From positions 181,590 to 245,589 of the forward strand of contig JADNRV010000080.1 in the NCBI GenBank assembly GCA_015499995.1: DNA of 64,000 bases, given 5' to 3'. Every line of letters begins with the position of its first letter. The stretch's first letter is position 1. The notes under the pieces are model-generated. The model was given only the letters and a program-made list of their open reading frames with translations. It had not been told where the DNA came from and searched no databases. A program made the position numbers and the translations under genes. This stretch comes from Flammula alnicola. Lineage: Eukaryota; Basidiomycota; Agaricomycetes; Agaricales; Strophariaceae. Positions 36,163-47,096 of the stretch are shown here, in pieces.

Positions 36163-37463
36163 ACAATCTGGGTCCTGGAAATTTCGCCAGTTCGCCAGTT
36201 CGTCGATTCGGCGAATGATCGCATTTCCAAAAGAGGCAGTGCGGCTCGGTACATTGCGATGATTTATAGCTTTCAACCTTGCATTTTATTGTTTACTCCT
36301 TGAAATTCATGAATATTTCAATCAAGAATGCAAGAACTCTGTTTTCCTTTTTCTATTTGCGAGGAAGAGTGCTCGATTTGTGAATTCCAGGAAAAGCAGC
36401 CCCTTAGACGAATTGCCCTGTCTCTTATCAAGAAATTCAAAAAAGCGGTATCTCATTGCCTTTGCCTTACAAAAGGCATAGCCGCCATGATTGTAAGTCA
36501 GCCTATAGGCTATCACCCATCTCCCGCCACAAACACCCCTGAGTTGTAATTATTGACAACCGATCCCACAGACGAACACGCGCATCGACAAATACACCGA
36601 CCCTTCCTCCAAAATCTGGAACGCGACCACCAGCGCCGGTGCAACGATCAAGCCCGCGCTTGACTTTGCCACGACGCTCTCCACCAGCACCAGCGGCGAA
36701 GCCAAATACGCGCCGGAGCTCTACCCCAACATCGCGGCCGTTGCGTCCGTGTACGGCGATGCCGATGGCAAGTACAACAAGTTCTTGCGGGCGGCGGAAC
36801 CGCAGTTCATGAGCGAGCCGTATATTTTGTGGAACCAGCCTTTTGCGCTGGATGAGTCGAGTGGGCGGGTCCAGGGGAGTACGATTATTTCGTCTGTGTC
36901 GACTAAGTCTCTTCCGGCTCCAGTAAGTCGACGAATACGAGCCAGGGGAACTCGAAGGGTACAGCTAATGGTGCTCTTTCAGGCAGGATTAGAAGTGTTT
37001 GGACTTGTGCTTCAGCTTAAACAGTCACAGTGCGCCATTTACTCTAGTTCTGACTGGATATCTAATTAATTACATCACACGGTGCTTCCCCGGAGTGATA
37101 AGACTTGTATATCAGGTGTTCACTGTTTCATTAGTCAGTTATCATTCTTGACAGCGCTTGCACCGCGGGATAAGGAGGCATTTTGAGAAATCGCTGGGTA
37201 AGCGCTCGGTGAACCATTTGAGCATTTGTGTGCCAGTTCAACTCATGCGCTGATTTTTTCGCACACTCCTACGTAGAACACTTGTATTTACTCTTACTAT
37301 ATGTTACTAGAGCTCGGTGACTGGGCTGCTGACCTGCAGAGGCCAGACAATCTCCCTCTGAGCGTTACTGGCGTCTTTGGCACTGTCTACTTTGGGAAAT
37401 CCGATCATTCGCCGAGCCGCCGAATTGCCGAACCACCGAAATTTCCAAATCCGAGATTTTTTG
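36163..37463. mobile_element. Inverted-repeat-bounded segment, possible non-autonomous element
   Basis: About 80 bases at 36163-36243 recur, inverted and diverged (about 75%), at about 37381-37463. Shared cores include GGAAATTTCG, CGGCGAATGATCG and a distal CAGTGC. The 1.3-kb segment between holds a lyase-like gene fragment. No transposase is visible and the exact ends and any target duplication are unclear, so element status is inference from the paired repeats. Confidence 0.5.
36571..37069 (+). pseudogene. Alginate/chondroitin lyase-like gene fragment
   Basis: Translation from an acceptor near 36571 reads TNTRIDKYTDPSSKIWNATT, then GEAKYAPELYPNIAAVASVYGDADGKYNKFL, then SEPYILWNQPFALD. This pattern resembles the middle part of basidiomycete secreted alginate-lyase/chondroitinase-like proteins, as I remember them. 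There is no start codon in frame upstream, no signal peptide and no remainder of the enzyme. After the intron near 36920-36983 the frame ends within 30 codons. It is best read as a captured or truncated fragment lying between the inverted repeats. Confidence 0.35.
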
Positions 37464-37700
37464 CATCTCGGCCTCTTTTGGCGGAGCCCGCCAAATCTTG
37501 ACCTCTGTACTTCGTGAAAACAGCGTCCAGAGGTCGGAAAAGTGTCAAAATTGAATATACAAAAAGTTGTTATTTTTCAATTTTAAGTCAATTAGAGTAT
37601 ACAAGTTTTTTCGAAAAAATTTGAAAATAGACCGTCGTTGTTGCCAGGCCCGTGCGCGAGAATTTAGAAGCCTCACGTCAACCCCGGGCGTCCTTTTTCT

Positions 37701-38775
37701 TCAAGGTTCGAAATCAAATCCATCTTCACCCTCGCTCTCATTACTCATATGCTCCTCTGATTCCGGGTCCAGCTCCCAGCCATCCATGTCCAACGCGACA
37801 TCTTCCTCATCGACGCGTTCCAGTGTCGGTGATTCCATCAACATGGCTTCCAATTCGGGATCAATCTCTTGATCTTGCTCAAGTCATTATCTTCCGATCC
37901 TGATAATTCGTTGGTCGGTGAGTTTGGGCGTTCTTCGTTGCCGTTTTCTCTATTCAACGAGCTTTCCGTAGAATTTGCCAGTCTCGTCGTGGGAAGAGCG
38001 TGTTCGGTATGCCTTGAATCTGGCAAATCAAAGTCGAGGTCATCGGATATTGGGGTGAGCTTTCGCCGCTCGCGCAGACGATCAAATTGCTCATTGAATT
38101 CCGCGATAGGGTTGGTGGAATTTCCGTGCGACAATTGCGAGAGCCCGGCTGAAATGACATCAGGAACGGCACGATCCTGCGCGTCCACAACGCGTCCTGG
38201 AATGACCTCGTATACGTCGTGATCCTGAAGTACTTTCATGATTCAATTTATGTCCTTCTCGAGATTAGGAATGGTATGTTTCGCTCCTTGCTCTGTTCCG
38301 AGTTCATGATTGATCTTTGTTGACAGTTTTCGCAGAATATCAACACAGGGCGACACCAGTGCAAGCCAATCCCAAGAATGAGAGCCGCCTTCAGCCTTGT
38401 AAACTCTCTTCAAAACATGTTCAGTAAGTTCCTTTAACTGTGGCATCGAAAGAAACTTGCCTTTATCCAAAAATATAGATGTTCTTGGACGAGATCAATC
38501 TCCACGAATGCGTTCGCCTTTCCTGTCGGATTGAGCAGCCAATTTTGGGTAAATACTTTCCTAGAAATCTTTATGAGATACTGATGTAAATTTTCTGACA
38601 GAACGTACCGTATTTCCTTTGTCCAGACATTGACCAAGTTGTGCAAGAGGTGCAGCATCTCGTGCGCATACTTCATGCGACCATTTCCACGATAGCTGAA
38701 GGACCATTGTTTTAGGACCAATATCACAAGCCCCGAGTCTCCCGACTTGACAGCGTCTGCAAACAATCAGGTGAG
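37701..38775 (-). pseudogene. C-terminal fragment of a DUF6589 repeat-family protein
   Basis: The minus strand from 38766 reads DAVKSGDSGLVILVLKQWSF, NGRMKYAHEMLHLLHNLV, then across an intron WLLNPTGKANAFVEIDLVQEH. It goes on through SHSWDWLALVSPCVDILRKL and a terminal acidic tail ending GEDGFDFEP with a stop at 37701. This matches the C-terminal half of DUF6589 proteins, and the same order is seen in the full copy at 39401-42870 (ILNNWLVNVTGEVGKWIEADLLQEH). The 5' side is cut off exactly where the large palindrome begins (38776), so the N-terminal half and start are missing. Small frame changes near 38240 and 37850 can be bridged by introns. Confidence 0.7.
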
Positions 38776-38982
38776 CTTCCAACACACCCTATAGAGGATC
38801 GAGCCGCAAGCTCATCCTCACTTTTGATGTTGGTACTACATACAGTGGCATCTCTTACAGGTGAGTTTGAGCCTTAATGTGTAAGGCTCAAACTCACCTG
38901 TAAGAGATTCCACTATATGTAGTACCAACATCAAAAGTGAGGATGAGCTTGCGGCTCGATCCTCTATAGGGTGTGTTGGAAG
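38776..38982. repeat. Near-perfect palindrome, two 101-bp arms, 5-base loop
   Basis: The left arm 38776-38876 and right arm 38882-38982 are reverse complements with only 2 mismatches in 101, around a loop, ATGTG. About 20 bases of the loop-proximal part (TCTTACAGGTGAGTTTG) occur a third time at about 39020-39037. The palindrome lies between a DUF6589 fragment reading leftward and a DUF6589 gene reading rightward. Confidence 0.95.
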
Positions 38983-39400
38983 GCATAGTGGGAAAACAAA
39001 TGAAGATCCCGCTTTTGTCTCTTACAGGTGAGTTTGGGGGATGTACAAGATGCGATGTACACACCTTATTTAGTTCGCTGACACACAGTGATGATGCACG
39101 ACATCGTGTCGAGGATATAACTAATTCGCGACACGTTCTGTATCGCGTTGCGTGGGCACGTGATCATGACCCGAATTGGTTCAGCTGCCAATTTGGATGT
39201 TGGTCCTGGTAATCGTTTCTTAGTCCTGTTTTAACCGCGCCCCCAAAACCGCGCTAGAAAATGTTTATGTAATCTTCGGAGTTTTAAACCGCGTCGCGTC
39301 AATATTCCCTCGTCTCCCTCGACTCTTGACGCGTTTATAGTTCCACAACTCCTCCTAACACTTGAAATTCAATTTGTATCTCGTTTAAACATTACCTGCC
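38983..39400. other. Upstream region of DUF6589 gene
   Basis: Contains the third, partial copy of the palindrome core at its start and then the presumed promoter of the DUF6589 gene. No gene seen. Confidence 0.4.
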
Positions 39401-42400
39401 ATGGAAGGAAATGTTCGAGCTGTCCGATCATGCAAGAAAACGCTTACAATTCAAGTTCCAGAAGTCCCAAACTTCATCTCGCCTTTCCTATCGCAATCTA
39501 CACTCAGTTCGTCAAATTCTGGAGCGTCGCCACTCATTCAGTCCTCTCCTGAAAATCTCCTGGCCTCGTCTTCTACCTCATTATCACCTCTCGGCTCTCC
39601 CTTCAGCAATTCCAGTGAATCTTCAAGTCAACCAAGGTTAATTCGAGCCCCACAGGATAATGCACAAAAGCTAGAAGCAAAATTCAAACGAATGGAGGAG
39701 ATTCTAGGAGATTCGGGCTTCGACTCTATCGGTGAATTCCTACAGATTCTGTTCTACAATCCGACTCGGGTTGCCAGAGATGAAGATCCTCGCGGTACCG
39801 CTCATGGCCTGGCTGTCGCTCGGTTCCTTCAGGGAAGGACAAAGATCAAGATGTCGGAAATTATCGACCTCATATACTCTCACAAACACAGCGCGCCGTC
39901 ATCAAGATCAACTCAATACCATGAGCGTCACGCTCCTTTCTCGCCGTCTGTCTCTTCTTCTGAAATCTTCCATGCGCGTCCTTCTCTATTCACTTGGGCA
40001 ACAAATCTTGTCGGCAAACATGTCTATCAAGAAATATACAAGCTTACCGTTAAAACCGACGATTCTCATCTCCGTGCATCAACCAATGGCCGACGCCCAG
40101 AGGATAGCGTCAATCTGGTTACTTGGGAGGCTCTGGGGAAGTTTAGTATCAATGGACTTTGTGAGAAATATAGAGAACGTGCACCTGTCTCTTGGTATCT
40201 AACCGAGTGTATGGCCGCATCTCGCAAGAACGGTGCTGTAATCACGAATAAACGGCGGCCCCATCCCATCGTACGTATCTTATTACAGGACTTCTGCTCG
40301 GTTGTACTTATCTCATTCCATTTAGATACAAGTTGGGGCTATCAGCTCTTTTATACTTGCACGGAATCGCTATGCAAATGGACACCTTGCGCTGGCCCTG
40401 GGCATATGGCACTTTGCCGCCAAATCTCATATCGACGTCAAACGTGTCTACAGCAGGTTAGGGAACATTGTAAGCGACACGACCGTGCGTAAGGCTCTCG
40501 ACACCATGACTGGCTCAAGCCTGGCTCGTCTACGAGACTCAGTTAGGAACGCGACCGAGCGAGGAGAAACCGAGTGGTGTCTAGTGCTCGACAATGTCCA
40601 AGAGTATTGCCCGGTACATGAAGGGGGTATTTTACGTGAAAGTGTTCTTAAAGTTGGGACGGCAGCCACCGCAATACGACTCGACGATTGCAAGCCTGGT
40701 GCTTTCGATTTACAGAGCCACCTCGCATGCGTCGCTGAGAAGAAGCGGACGACAATGACCGTTGAAACCCTCAGGGCTGATATCGACTGGACCCATGTAC
40801 ACGCCATTCAATCAATGCATTGGGTTCGCGTTCTTGTCGACTACATCCCAGAACTCAAGCCCATCTCCAAAGACATTTCGGCCAGATTTCGCTCAGCCCC
40901 CCTTGCCAAGCATCGCATGCGCGAAGGACGAAAGACTGTGGTGCAGCCGTTGGGAACCAATGCTGAGCGAGAGATCGAGACTCAAGGGATGGCTCGAGCT
41001 CTCATGGACTTTGACGAACAGATGGGTGTTGGGCCGGAAGCAGCAGACCGATTACTCTCGTGGGTTCGCGGAGATGGTGCTTCATATGCGACGACACTTC
41101 GGCTACAGAAGCACTTGTGCTCCATTCCTGATAACCACCAATCCTTCCGAAATCGCATTGCTACACCCGAAATTTGGCATGCAAAGGCCACGATGATTAA
41201 TTCAATTGCTGCGAATCATTATGGACCGGCAACCTCAAAGGATCCGTCGTCCCTTTCTCGGAGCTCAAACGCAGCAGGTTTCAAACGACCCAGCAACCTC
41301 AATAGTTGTGATTTCTACCCCACTGTACGAAGCATGACCCTGCTCTGGGAAGCGCAGGTTCTTGATTGCTGGAGGTGTGTCTGATTCTGTCCCATTTTGA
41401 CCGTTTCTCTGATTGAACAATGTCCAGGGTATTCCTAGATGCAGAACCAGATCTTCTTTCACATTTTGCTCATCTAGCCAGGCAGAACGACTTACCTTCG
41501 CTTGAAACACTACTTTGCAACTCAGATATTCTTGTTAATCGGTACGCGTCACAGGATGCATATGAGCAAGCTATATCTCTTGCTGAATCAAATGACGCAC
41601 CGACATCCATGAAAGTCGCTGTTGGACAATCTACTACAACGCCGACGGTCATAGACATTGCCGAAAGCGACCCACCTGCTCTTCCAACAGAAGACCTACC
41701 AAAGGTTCATCAAGAGGCCAAGGAATTCGACGGCGATCGGGTTCTAGCAAACAGCATCCTCTTCCTGCAAGATTTTGGTTGGTGGACCGAAGTTGCTTAC
41801 GCTGTTCCAGAGGGTGATATCGGACGTGTCTTTGAAATTTTGAAGGTGAGTCTTTTCGTTTCCATTGGAGTCCATCGTTCCTTTCGGTTGACATTGTCTT
41901 GCTAGATCTGGATATTCGCCTTTGCGGGGTCAACTCATCAGAACTACACGACCTATCTTCTGGAAGTATATTGTCTCTTACGCTACGAGGCGTCTCAGGA
42001 TCTTCGTGATGGAATACTCAATAATTGGCTTGTAAACGTAACCGGCGAGGTAGGAAAGTGGATTGAAGCCGACTTGCTTCAAGAGCACTACAACCGCTGG
42101 CTTGAAGATATGGTCAAGAAACGAGGGGGCGATTTTGACGACAACTTCTATCGTCATACACTTTCACCAAATGTCGAACATTTCCTACGAATCAAAGAGG
42201 AGATCGAGAACGCTTTTACACTTCGTAGCCGTGGAAAGACACATACCTCACCCCATCTTTGTCATGAACTTCGAATTCTCCTTGCCTTCTTCAAGGAGGA
42301 AAAGCTACACTTATTCTGTGCGGGAAGAACTTTGGGCCATGCAGCAATCAATCAATTCAACGAAGGGTACGAGCGGCTAGATATGGACAAACTCGACGAT

Positions 42401-42870
42401 TTTATCTGCAAGTCAACAGCCTATGCAGATGTTATTGCCGAAATCCAGGCTTATAAACAAGCAGAAAAGAACCCCGAAACCGCTCAACCACACCCCGGAT
42501 CCGAAGACCTGTCTTCTCGTCTCGATGACAGCTCCGACGACATCAATATCGGTCCCAGTGAACCCACAAGCCCCCAAACTCAAGCAGTTCTGAAAGCGAC
42601 TCTATTCACTCATTATCGCCATCCTTGTCCTCGTCTAGTACGCCATCTGAAGGTGATAACGACAATGACCCTAGTGATGCTCATCTTGCCAGTGGCTCCG
42701 ACTACAATATCTATTTGTCAGGTAACCAACTGACTCATCCAACTTGGTACGAGCAAGATGACAGGGACAACTCAAGCGACGAGGATGAGAGCAACAATGA
42801 TGTAGACTGTAGCTTTGATTCAGACCATGATAATGGTGCTGATGATGACGATTTGTACTATTCCGAATAG
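39401..42870 (+). CDS. DUF6589-domain protein, near-complete copy
   Basis: A member of the large Agaricomycete DUF6589 family, probably derived from mobile DNA; biochemical role unknown. Start MEGNVRAVRSCKKTLTIQ at 39401. Introns near 40271-40325, 41373-41427 and 41846-41906 join the frame. Family blocks in order: SLFTWATNLVGKHVYQEIYK (about 40000); NRYANGHLALALGIWHFAAK; EWCLVLDNVQEYCPVH (about 40573); LLSWVRGDGASYATTLRLQK; IATPEIWHAKATMINSIAANHYGP; DPSSLSRSSNAAGFKRPSNL; CDFYPTVRSMTLLWEAQVLDCW; IWIFAFAGSTHQNYTTYLLE; ILNNWLVNVTGEVGKWIEADLLQEHYNRWL. An acidic tail ending DDDDLYYSE lies one frame off; a run of five C near 42570 marks the switch, so a one-base slip there is likely. Otherwise the copy looks intact, about 1,100 residues. 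Confidence 0.78.
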
Positions 42871-42898
42871 ACTAACAAACAATTCAAGCAACAATATT

Positions 42899-45795
42899 TT
42901 ACTTTCTTCTTGACCTCGGTGCTCTGTTTTCCTTTCCACTGTCCCCTGCAGATGATGCTTCAGCAACGAGAACACTTCGGCGGGTGCGATACCGCGGGCC
43001 ATAACTTTCTTGCACTTCCGCAACGCTGGGTTGAGGAGCTCTTGGAGCTCGTCGGCGCTTTGTAGTGTTAGTCACCTCTTCGAGCGCGTGGCGTTTGCGA
43101 CCCAGGGACGGCTCGCATGTTTCAAGTGGTTGTTCTGTGGCTTCTTCAACCGTTTGTTCAGGGAGATCGGCATCGGACGAGTTTTGTATGTCAGAGTCTT
43201 CGTTGTCGATGACTTTGGCAGCCCGTCGTTTCTCACGTTGCTTTCCTCGTGTTGTCTTTCGTTGTACTGTGATTGAAGTTTGAATTTGGATGATTGAGTC
43301 GAAAAGAGCATTTCCATGACTGGAATAGTAGGACCACGAGCCATCGAGAATGTGCTCGAGTTCGGATGGGAAATGGATTATGAGCAATTTATCGAATAGC
43401 AAGGACAAAACGCGAGATGGAAAATATGACGATCGTGGGCGGTATTTATGGGTGTCCGACCTGCGTTCAGTTTGGCGAATGGATTCACCAAAGTCAAGGA
43501 AATGCTTCTCTGCAACTTCTCTCTCCTTTTTCTTCAGCTTGTCTTTCTTTGGCGTTGTGGGCAATCGTTGGGGAGTCTGAAGTGCTGTCAAGCTAGGCAA
43601 TGGCGCCGAACCTTCAGGTAACGGAGATGATGGAAAGACAAGAGAGCCGCCCCCTAGCCGTGACAGACAAAGTGAGCATGGTAGCGAACGACAAGCAGCA
43701 ATGCAATCTAGCCGAGACAGATCTGGACGAGAGGGATCTGAGGAGGGATTGGCATAGCAGGTATTAATGCATGCGATATAGCAAGATTTTTCAGTAATGA
43801 CAAGGGCCTTGCATCGATCGAGCACACGAGGGGCCTTCGTCCTCTTCTTTGACTTATTCTTGGCTTGAACAGGTGAAGGAACAGCTGGAAACAATTAACA
43901 TTGTCCTAAGGGTAGAAATAATGAAACTTACATGCAAGGAACAATTCGGCTTCTTTGATTACACTGCGATGTGCAAAGATAACACCTCGTCCAGTCGTAT
44001 TCGGATCTCTTCCTACACGGCCTTTCTCCTGCCATGACTCGTTAAACGTCGAACCGAACCCAAGCGAGAGACTATCAAGAAGGGACTTTGCATTGAGCCC
44101 GTTTGAAAAAGCGACAGTCGAAATGACGATCTGTAAGCGTGGCTCGGTCTCGAGAAGCTCTGTTGTCTGCTTGTTGTAATCAGCAGGACAGATGCTGTGA
44201 TAAACCCGAGCTCGAATAAGTTTGTTAGTCCCATTAGGTTGCAGACGCCAGATGTAGCCATAAACTTGGGAGACCTGGTTGACAGTTCGGCAGTGTATAA
44301 TAGTCTTGCGTCCGCTGGAGAGGTATGGAAGAACATCAGGAAACTTGTCGCCATTGAGTCCGTGGGTGAGGAATTGGATGGTAAACTGCGTATTCGGACG
44401 CTCGTTAGACCTCCGGATGAGTGTGAAGTTGCCTTCGAAGAAACCAAGACTTTTGCAGACAGAAACCGTTGGTGACCCAGGCTCGAGTGTTGCAGTGAGA
44501 CCGACAACAGATATCGAAGTGGGAAAGCGTCCACGTAGAAATGTTCCGATATTCCCGACTGTCAATAAAGTTACTTTTCCGGGTCAACTTGCTAACTTGC
44601 GGCCTGCAGTGGCCGAGATGCCGGTGCAGGGGATGAATATTCAACTTATTCCCACGCTGACGACAATCTAACTTGCAACTTGCCCCTCACTTAGACTAAC
44701 TTCTAGTAACTTATGCAACACGATGGCTCCAAGTTAGCTCGTGCAAATCACAACCAAGTAGTATGTGTGCATGCAAGTGCGTGCAAGTTAGCCCGAGGGC
44801 GTGCATGTTAGCGCGAGTGCGTACAAGTGCATGCAAGTGCGTGCAAGTGCGTGTGTGAGTGCTTGCAAGTACATGCAAGTGCGTGTGAGTGAGTGAAGGT
44901 CAGTGAGGGTCAATGAGGGTCAGTGAGGGTGAGTGGCTCAGGTTAGTGTGGAGTGAGTGCAGACATAAGTTGTCGCATGCTGTGTGAGTGCGCGTGCAAG
45001 CGCCCGTTAAGCGCCCATGGATCACACGTAAGTGCGCACGACTTATGCGACATTTGGTACGGCTGCTAATTCATGTCATAACTTCACATGAATTTCCATT
45101 TTTCCTGGGATTATAATCCTTTAAGATATGATCTATCTAATTTTTCATGCTATTGGTGGATGTGGAAGAGTGTAATTATTATACAAGAATGCACCCGATA
45201 CAAATGCAGGTTAGCCTTTTTTTAAGTCAAGCGTACCATTGTGCTGATGCTCAACCTGTAAGTTAGTTCTACGGAATGCACCAGCTAACTGGTCAGCTTC
45301 GTGACTTAAAATCCTAGCTTGAGATGTAATTTTGTGTATTTATGGTCTATATATTGGTAGCTACTAACTTAATACAAGGTACTTGTTAAGTAAAGGCACA
45401 CAGAGGGCGGCAAGAGCAGCAGTCGGGCGGGCACAGCATGGAGCCGGCTGCAGGTGGGCCAAGGTGAACTTACTGTGCAAGCGAGGTGTGACAAGTTAAC
45501 TTGTTGCGGGCATAATCGCGGGGCCAAGTTAACTTGTAACTTGCGACAAATCAACTTGCCCGCCAAAAGTTAGCACAAGCTAACTTGTTGCAGGAATAAG
45601 TTAGTCAGACAAGTAACTTTGTTAACCACCGATATTCCCAAAGGCTAAACGAAATGCAAGACCCCATTCATTGATCAGATGGACTTCGTCGACACACGCA
45701 AAGAAGATGTTCGCCCGAAAGGTTGCATATTCCGTGATTTCCCTCCATTCCCTGTCGCGCAGGTGTAACCTTCTTTCCAGGAGGTAGCTTCACCG
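42899..45795 (-). pseudogene. RecQ/DEAD-like repeat-family helicase, N-truncated and split by insertion
   Basis: The minus strand from 45780 reads REWREITEYATFRANIFF, then ACVDEVHLINEWGLAFRLAFGNIG, containing a DEVH box. The frame stops at the 1,072-bp insertion (44557-45628). It resumes beyond it as GNIGTFLRGRFPTSISVVGLTATLEPG, RKTIIHCRTVNQVSQVYGYI, and ESWQEKGRVGRDPNTTGRGV, which is the helicase C-terminal domain with the QxxGRxGR-type arginine motif. After an intron near 43885-43930 a last exon (to 42899) has KYRPRSSYFPSRVLSLLFDK and a basic, Arg/Lys-rich tail, the usual ending of this Agaricomycete family. The Walker A part is absent: upstream sequence is a DUF6589 N-terminus instead. Superfamily 2 helicase assignment is firm; it is not expected to function. 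Confidence 0.7.
44557..45628. mobile_element. 1,072-bp insertion with 11-bp target duplication
   Basis: CCGATATTCCC occurs at 44546-44556 and again at 45629-45639, immediately flanking the insert. Just inside, the two ends share an inverted AAAGTTACTT core within about 20-base imperfect termini that start with G. The interior has degenerate tandem motifs (GTGCAAGTGC near 44770-44890, GTCAGTGAGG near 44895-44935) and several TAACTTG(T) words near 45240-45620. Long 9-11 bp duplications and G-starting ends are known for Mutator-like elements. The superfamily is inference; no transposase is encoded. Confidence 0.8.
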
Positions 45796-47076
45796 TGGGA
45801 CGTGCGATAATACTGTTATAAGACATGCTGATTCCGAGGGACGAGAATACGGTGAAGTGTTGCCGTTGAGCTCCAGTTGCCATAAGGTACGTCCCAATGA
45901 CAGACTGTGCATAGTTATTGTTTTGACTTTTGGTCCTCAACAGGCTGAGAATGGCCGAGCGCTCTTGGACCTGGCAAATTTGTGTAAGTTTCTCTTCGTT
46001 AAACAATCAGAATTGAATTTACCAGTTCCTGTTTCTTACGTGACTTCTCTTTCAGTTCTTTCTTCTGCCGCTCCGTGGTAGAAAATGCATCAAATAGTAC
46101 GAAGGCCCTTGGTGCAAGCTCGCGAAGCTTGTTGGTGATGTTTGCCAGACTGAAATTCAAAAAGAAGTCTTCATCGACCACCATGGACCTTTTGTGCAAG
46201 ATATTCGACTCCAAAATGGCCTTCGATTCTTTCCCGATGATCTTCTTTGCTTGTTCGATGATTCAATCCATAATCAAGGTGTGCGTTGTATTGTTGTATC
46301 CTGCCGCAGTCCAGTAACCGAGGATCTCCTTCACAGTTTCCCTCTGCTGAAAGAAGCCTCGCCATTTCCAATCAAACTTGAGATGTCGTGTTACGTGTAT
46401 TCGGATTGAATACGTATTTGAGGAACTCGGCTAGTGTTATGCCCCTTCTTCGCAGTGACTCAAGGATCTCCTCAAATAACATTTCTTTGTACTTCTGCTC
46501 TCTCTCCCTATCCTCCTTTTCCTTTTCCGCCCTCGTTTTCTTGTTTTGTGTCATTGTTTCCAGACGTCGTTGAGTCATAAGAGCCATTTGGTGTTGTCTT
46601 TCTGTCCTGGGCGTAAAAATATCATCGCTCGAGGCTATTGTTGTTTGAACCGGGGTTGGAAGCGACGAGCTACGTTGACGAGGATAATGGTGATTCTTGG
46701 CTTGGTTAAGTTGTATAGACGCTAATGGTATATCATCAGATGTTGGCTGGACTCCGTCATTTTGGAGAGGAAAGTCGTCAGAGGTCGCTATTGAAATGTC
46801 TTCGAGGAGAACCTCGTCATCCGAGGTAAGAAATGGATTTTCTTCGGTTGTCTCGACGTAAATTTGCTCATCGTCTGTTTCAATATCTTCAGGTGTATCC
46901 GATGGCGGCAGGTCATCAAAACCCAGAACATCGTTATCTGAAGAGAATAATATATGTTGTCGTTGATAACCAGACTGAGGATGTCGGGCTGACATTGAGA
47001 GACAGTTGACAGTTGAAGACGAGGTAAAGTTTTGATCTCGATCACTTTTCCTCCTTTTTCCTAACAATAATCTCAT
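45796..47076 (-). pseudogene. N-terminal half of a DUF6589 protein, joined to helicase remnant
   Basis: ATG at 47076 (MRLLLGKRRKSDRDQ). A long acidic, Ser-rich leader (DDLPPSDTPEDIETDDEQIY) is followed by ILESLRRRGITLAEFLKYVFNP (about 46430) and, after an intron, FDWKWRGFFQQRETVKEILG. Then come KSMVVDEDFFLNFSLANITNKLR (about 46160), LAPRAFVLFDAFSTTERQKK and NNNYAQSVIGTYLMATGAQRQHF (about 45880). This order is that of the N-terminal region of DUF6589 proteins. The match ends at SMSYNSIIA (about 45810), and within about 60 bases the helicase DEVH region begins. So this copy lacks its C-terminal half, and the two families meet at a sharp junction. Confidence 0.6.
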
Positions 47077-47096
47077 CTCCTCTCCTCCTTCATCTA

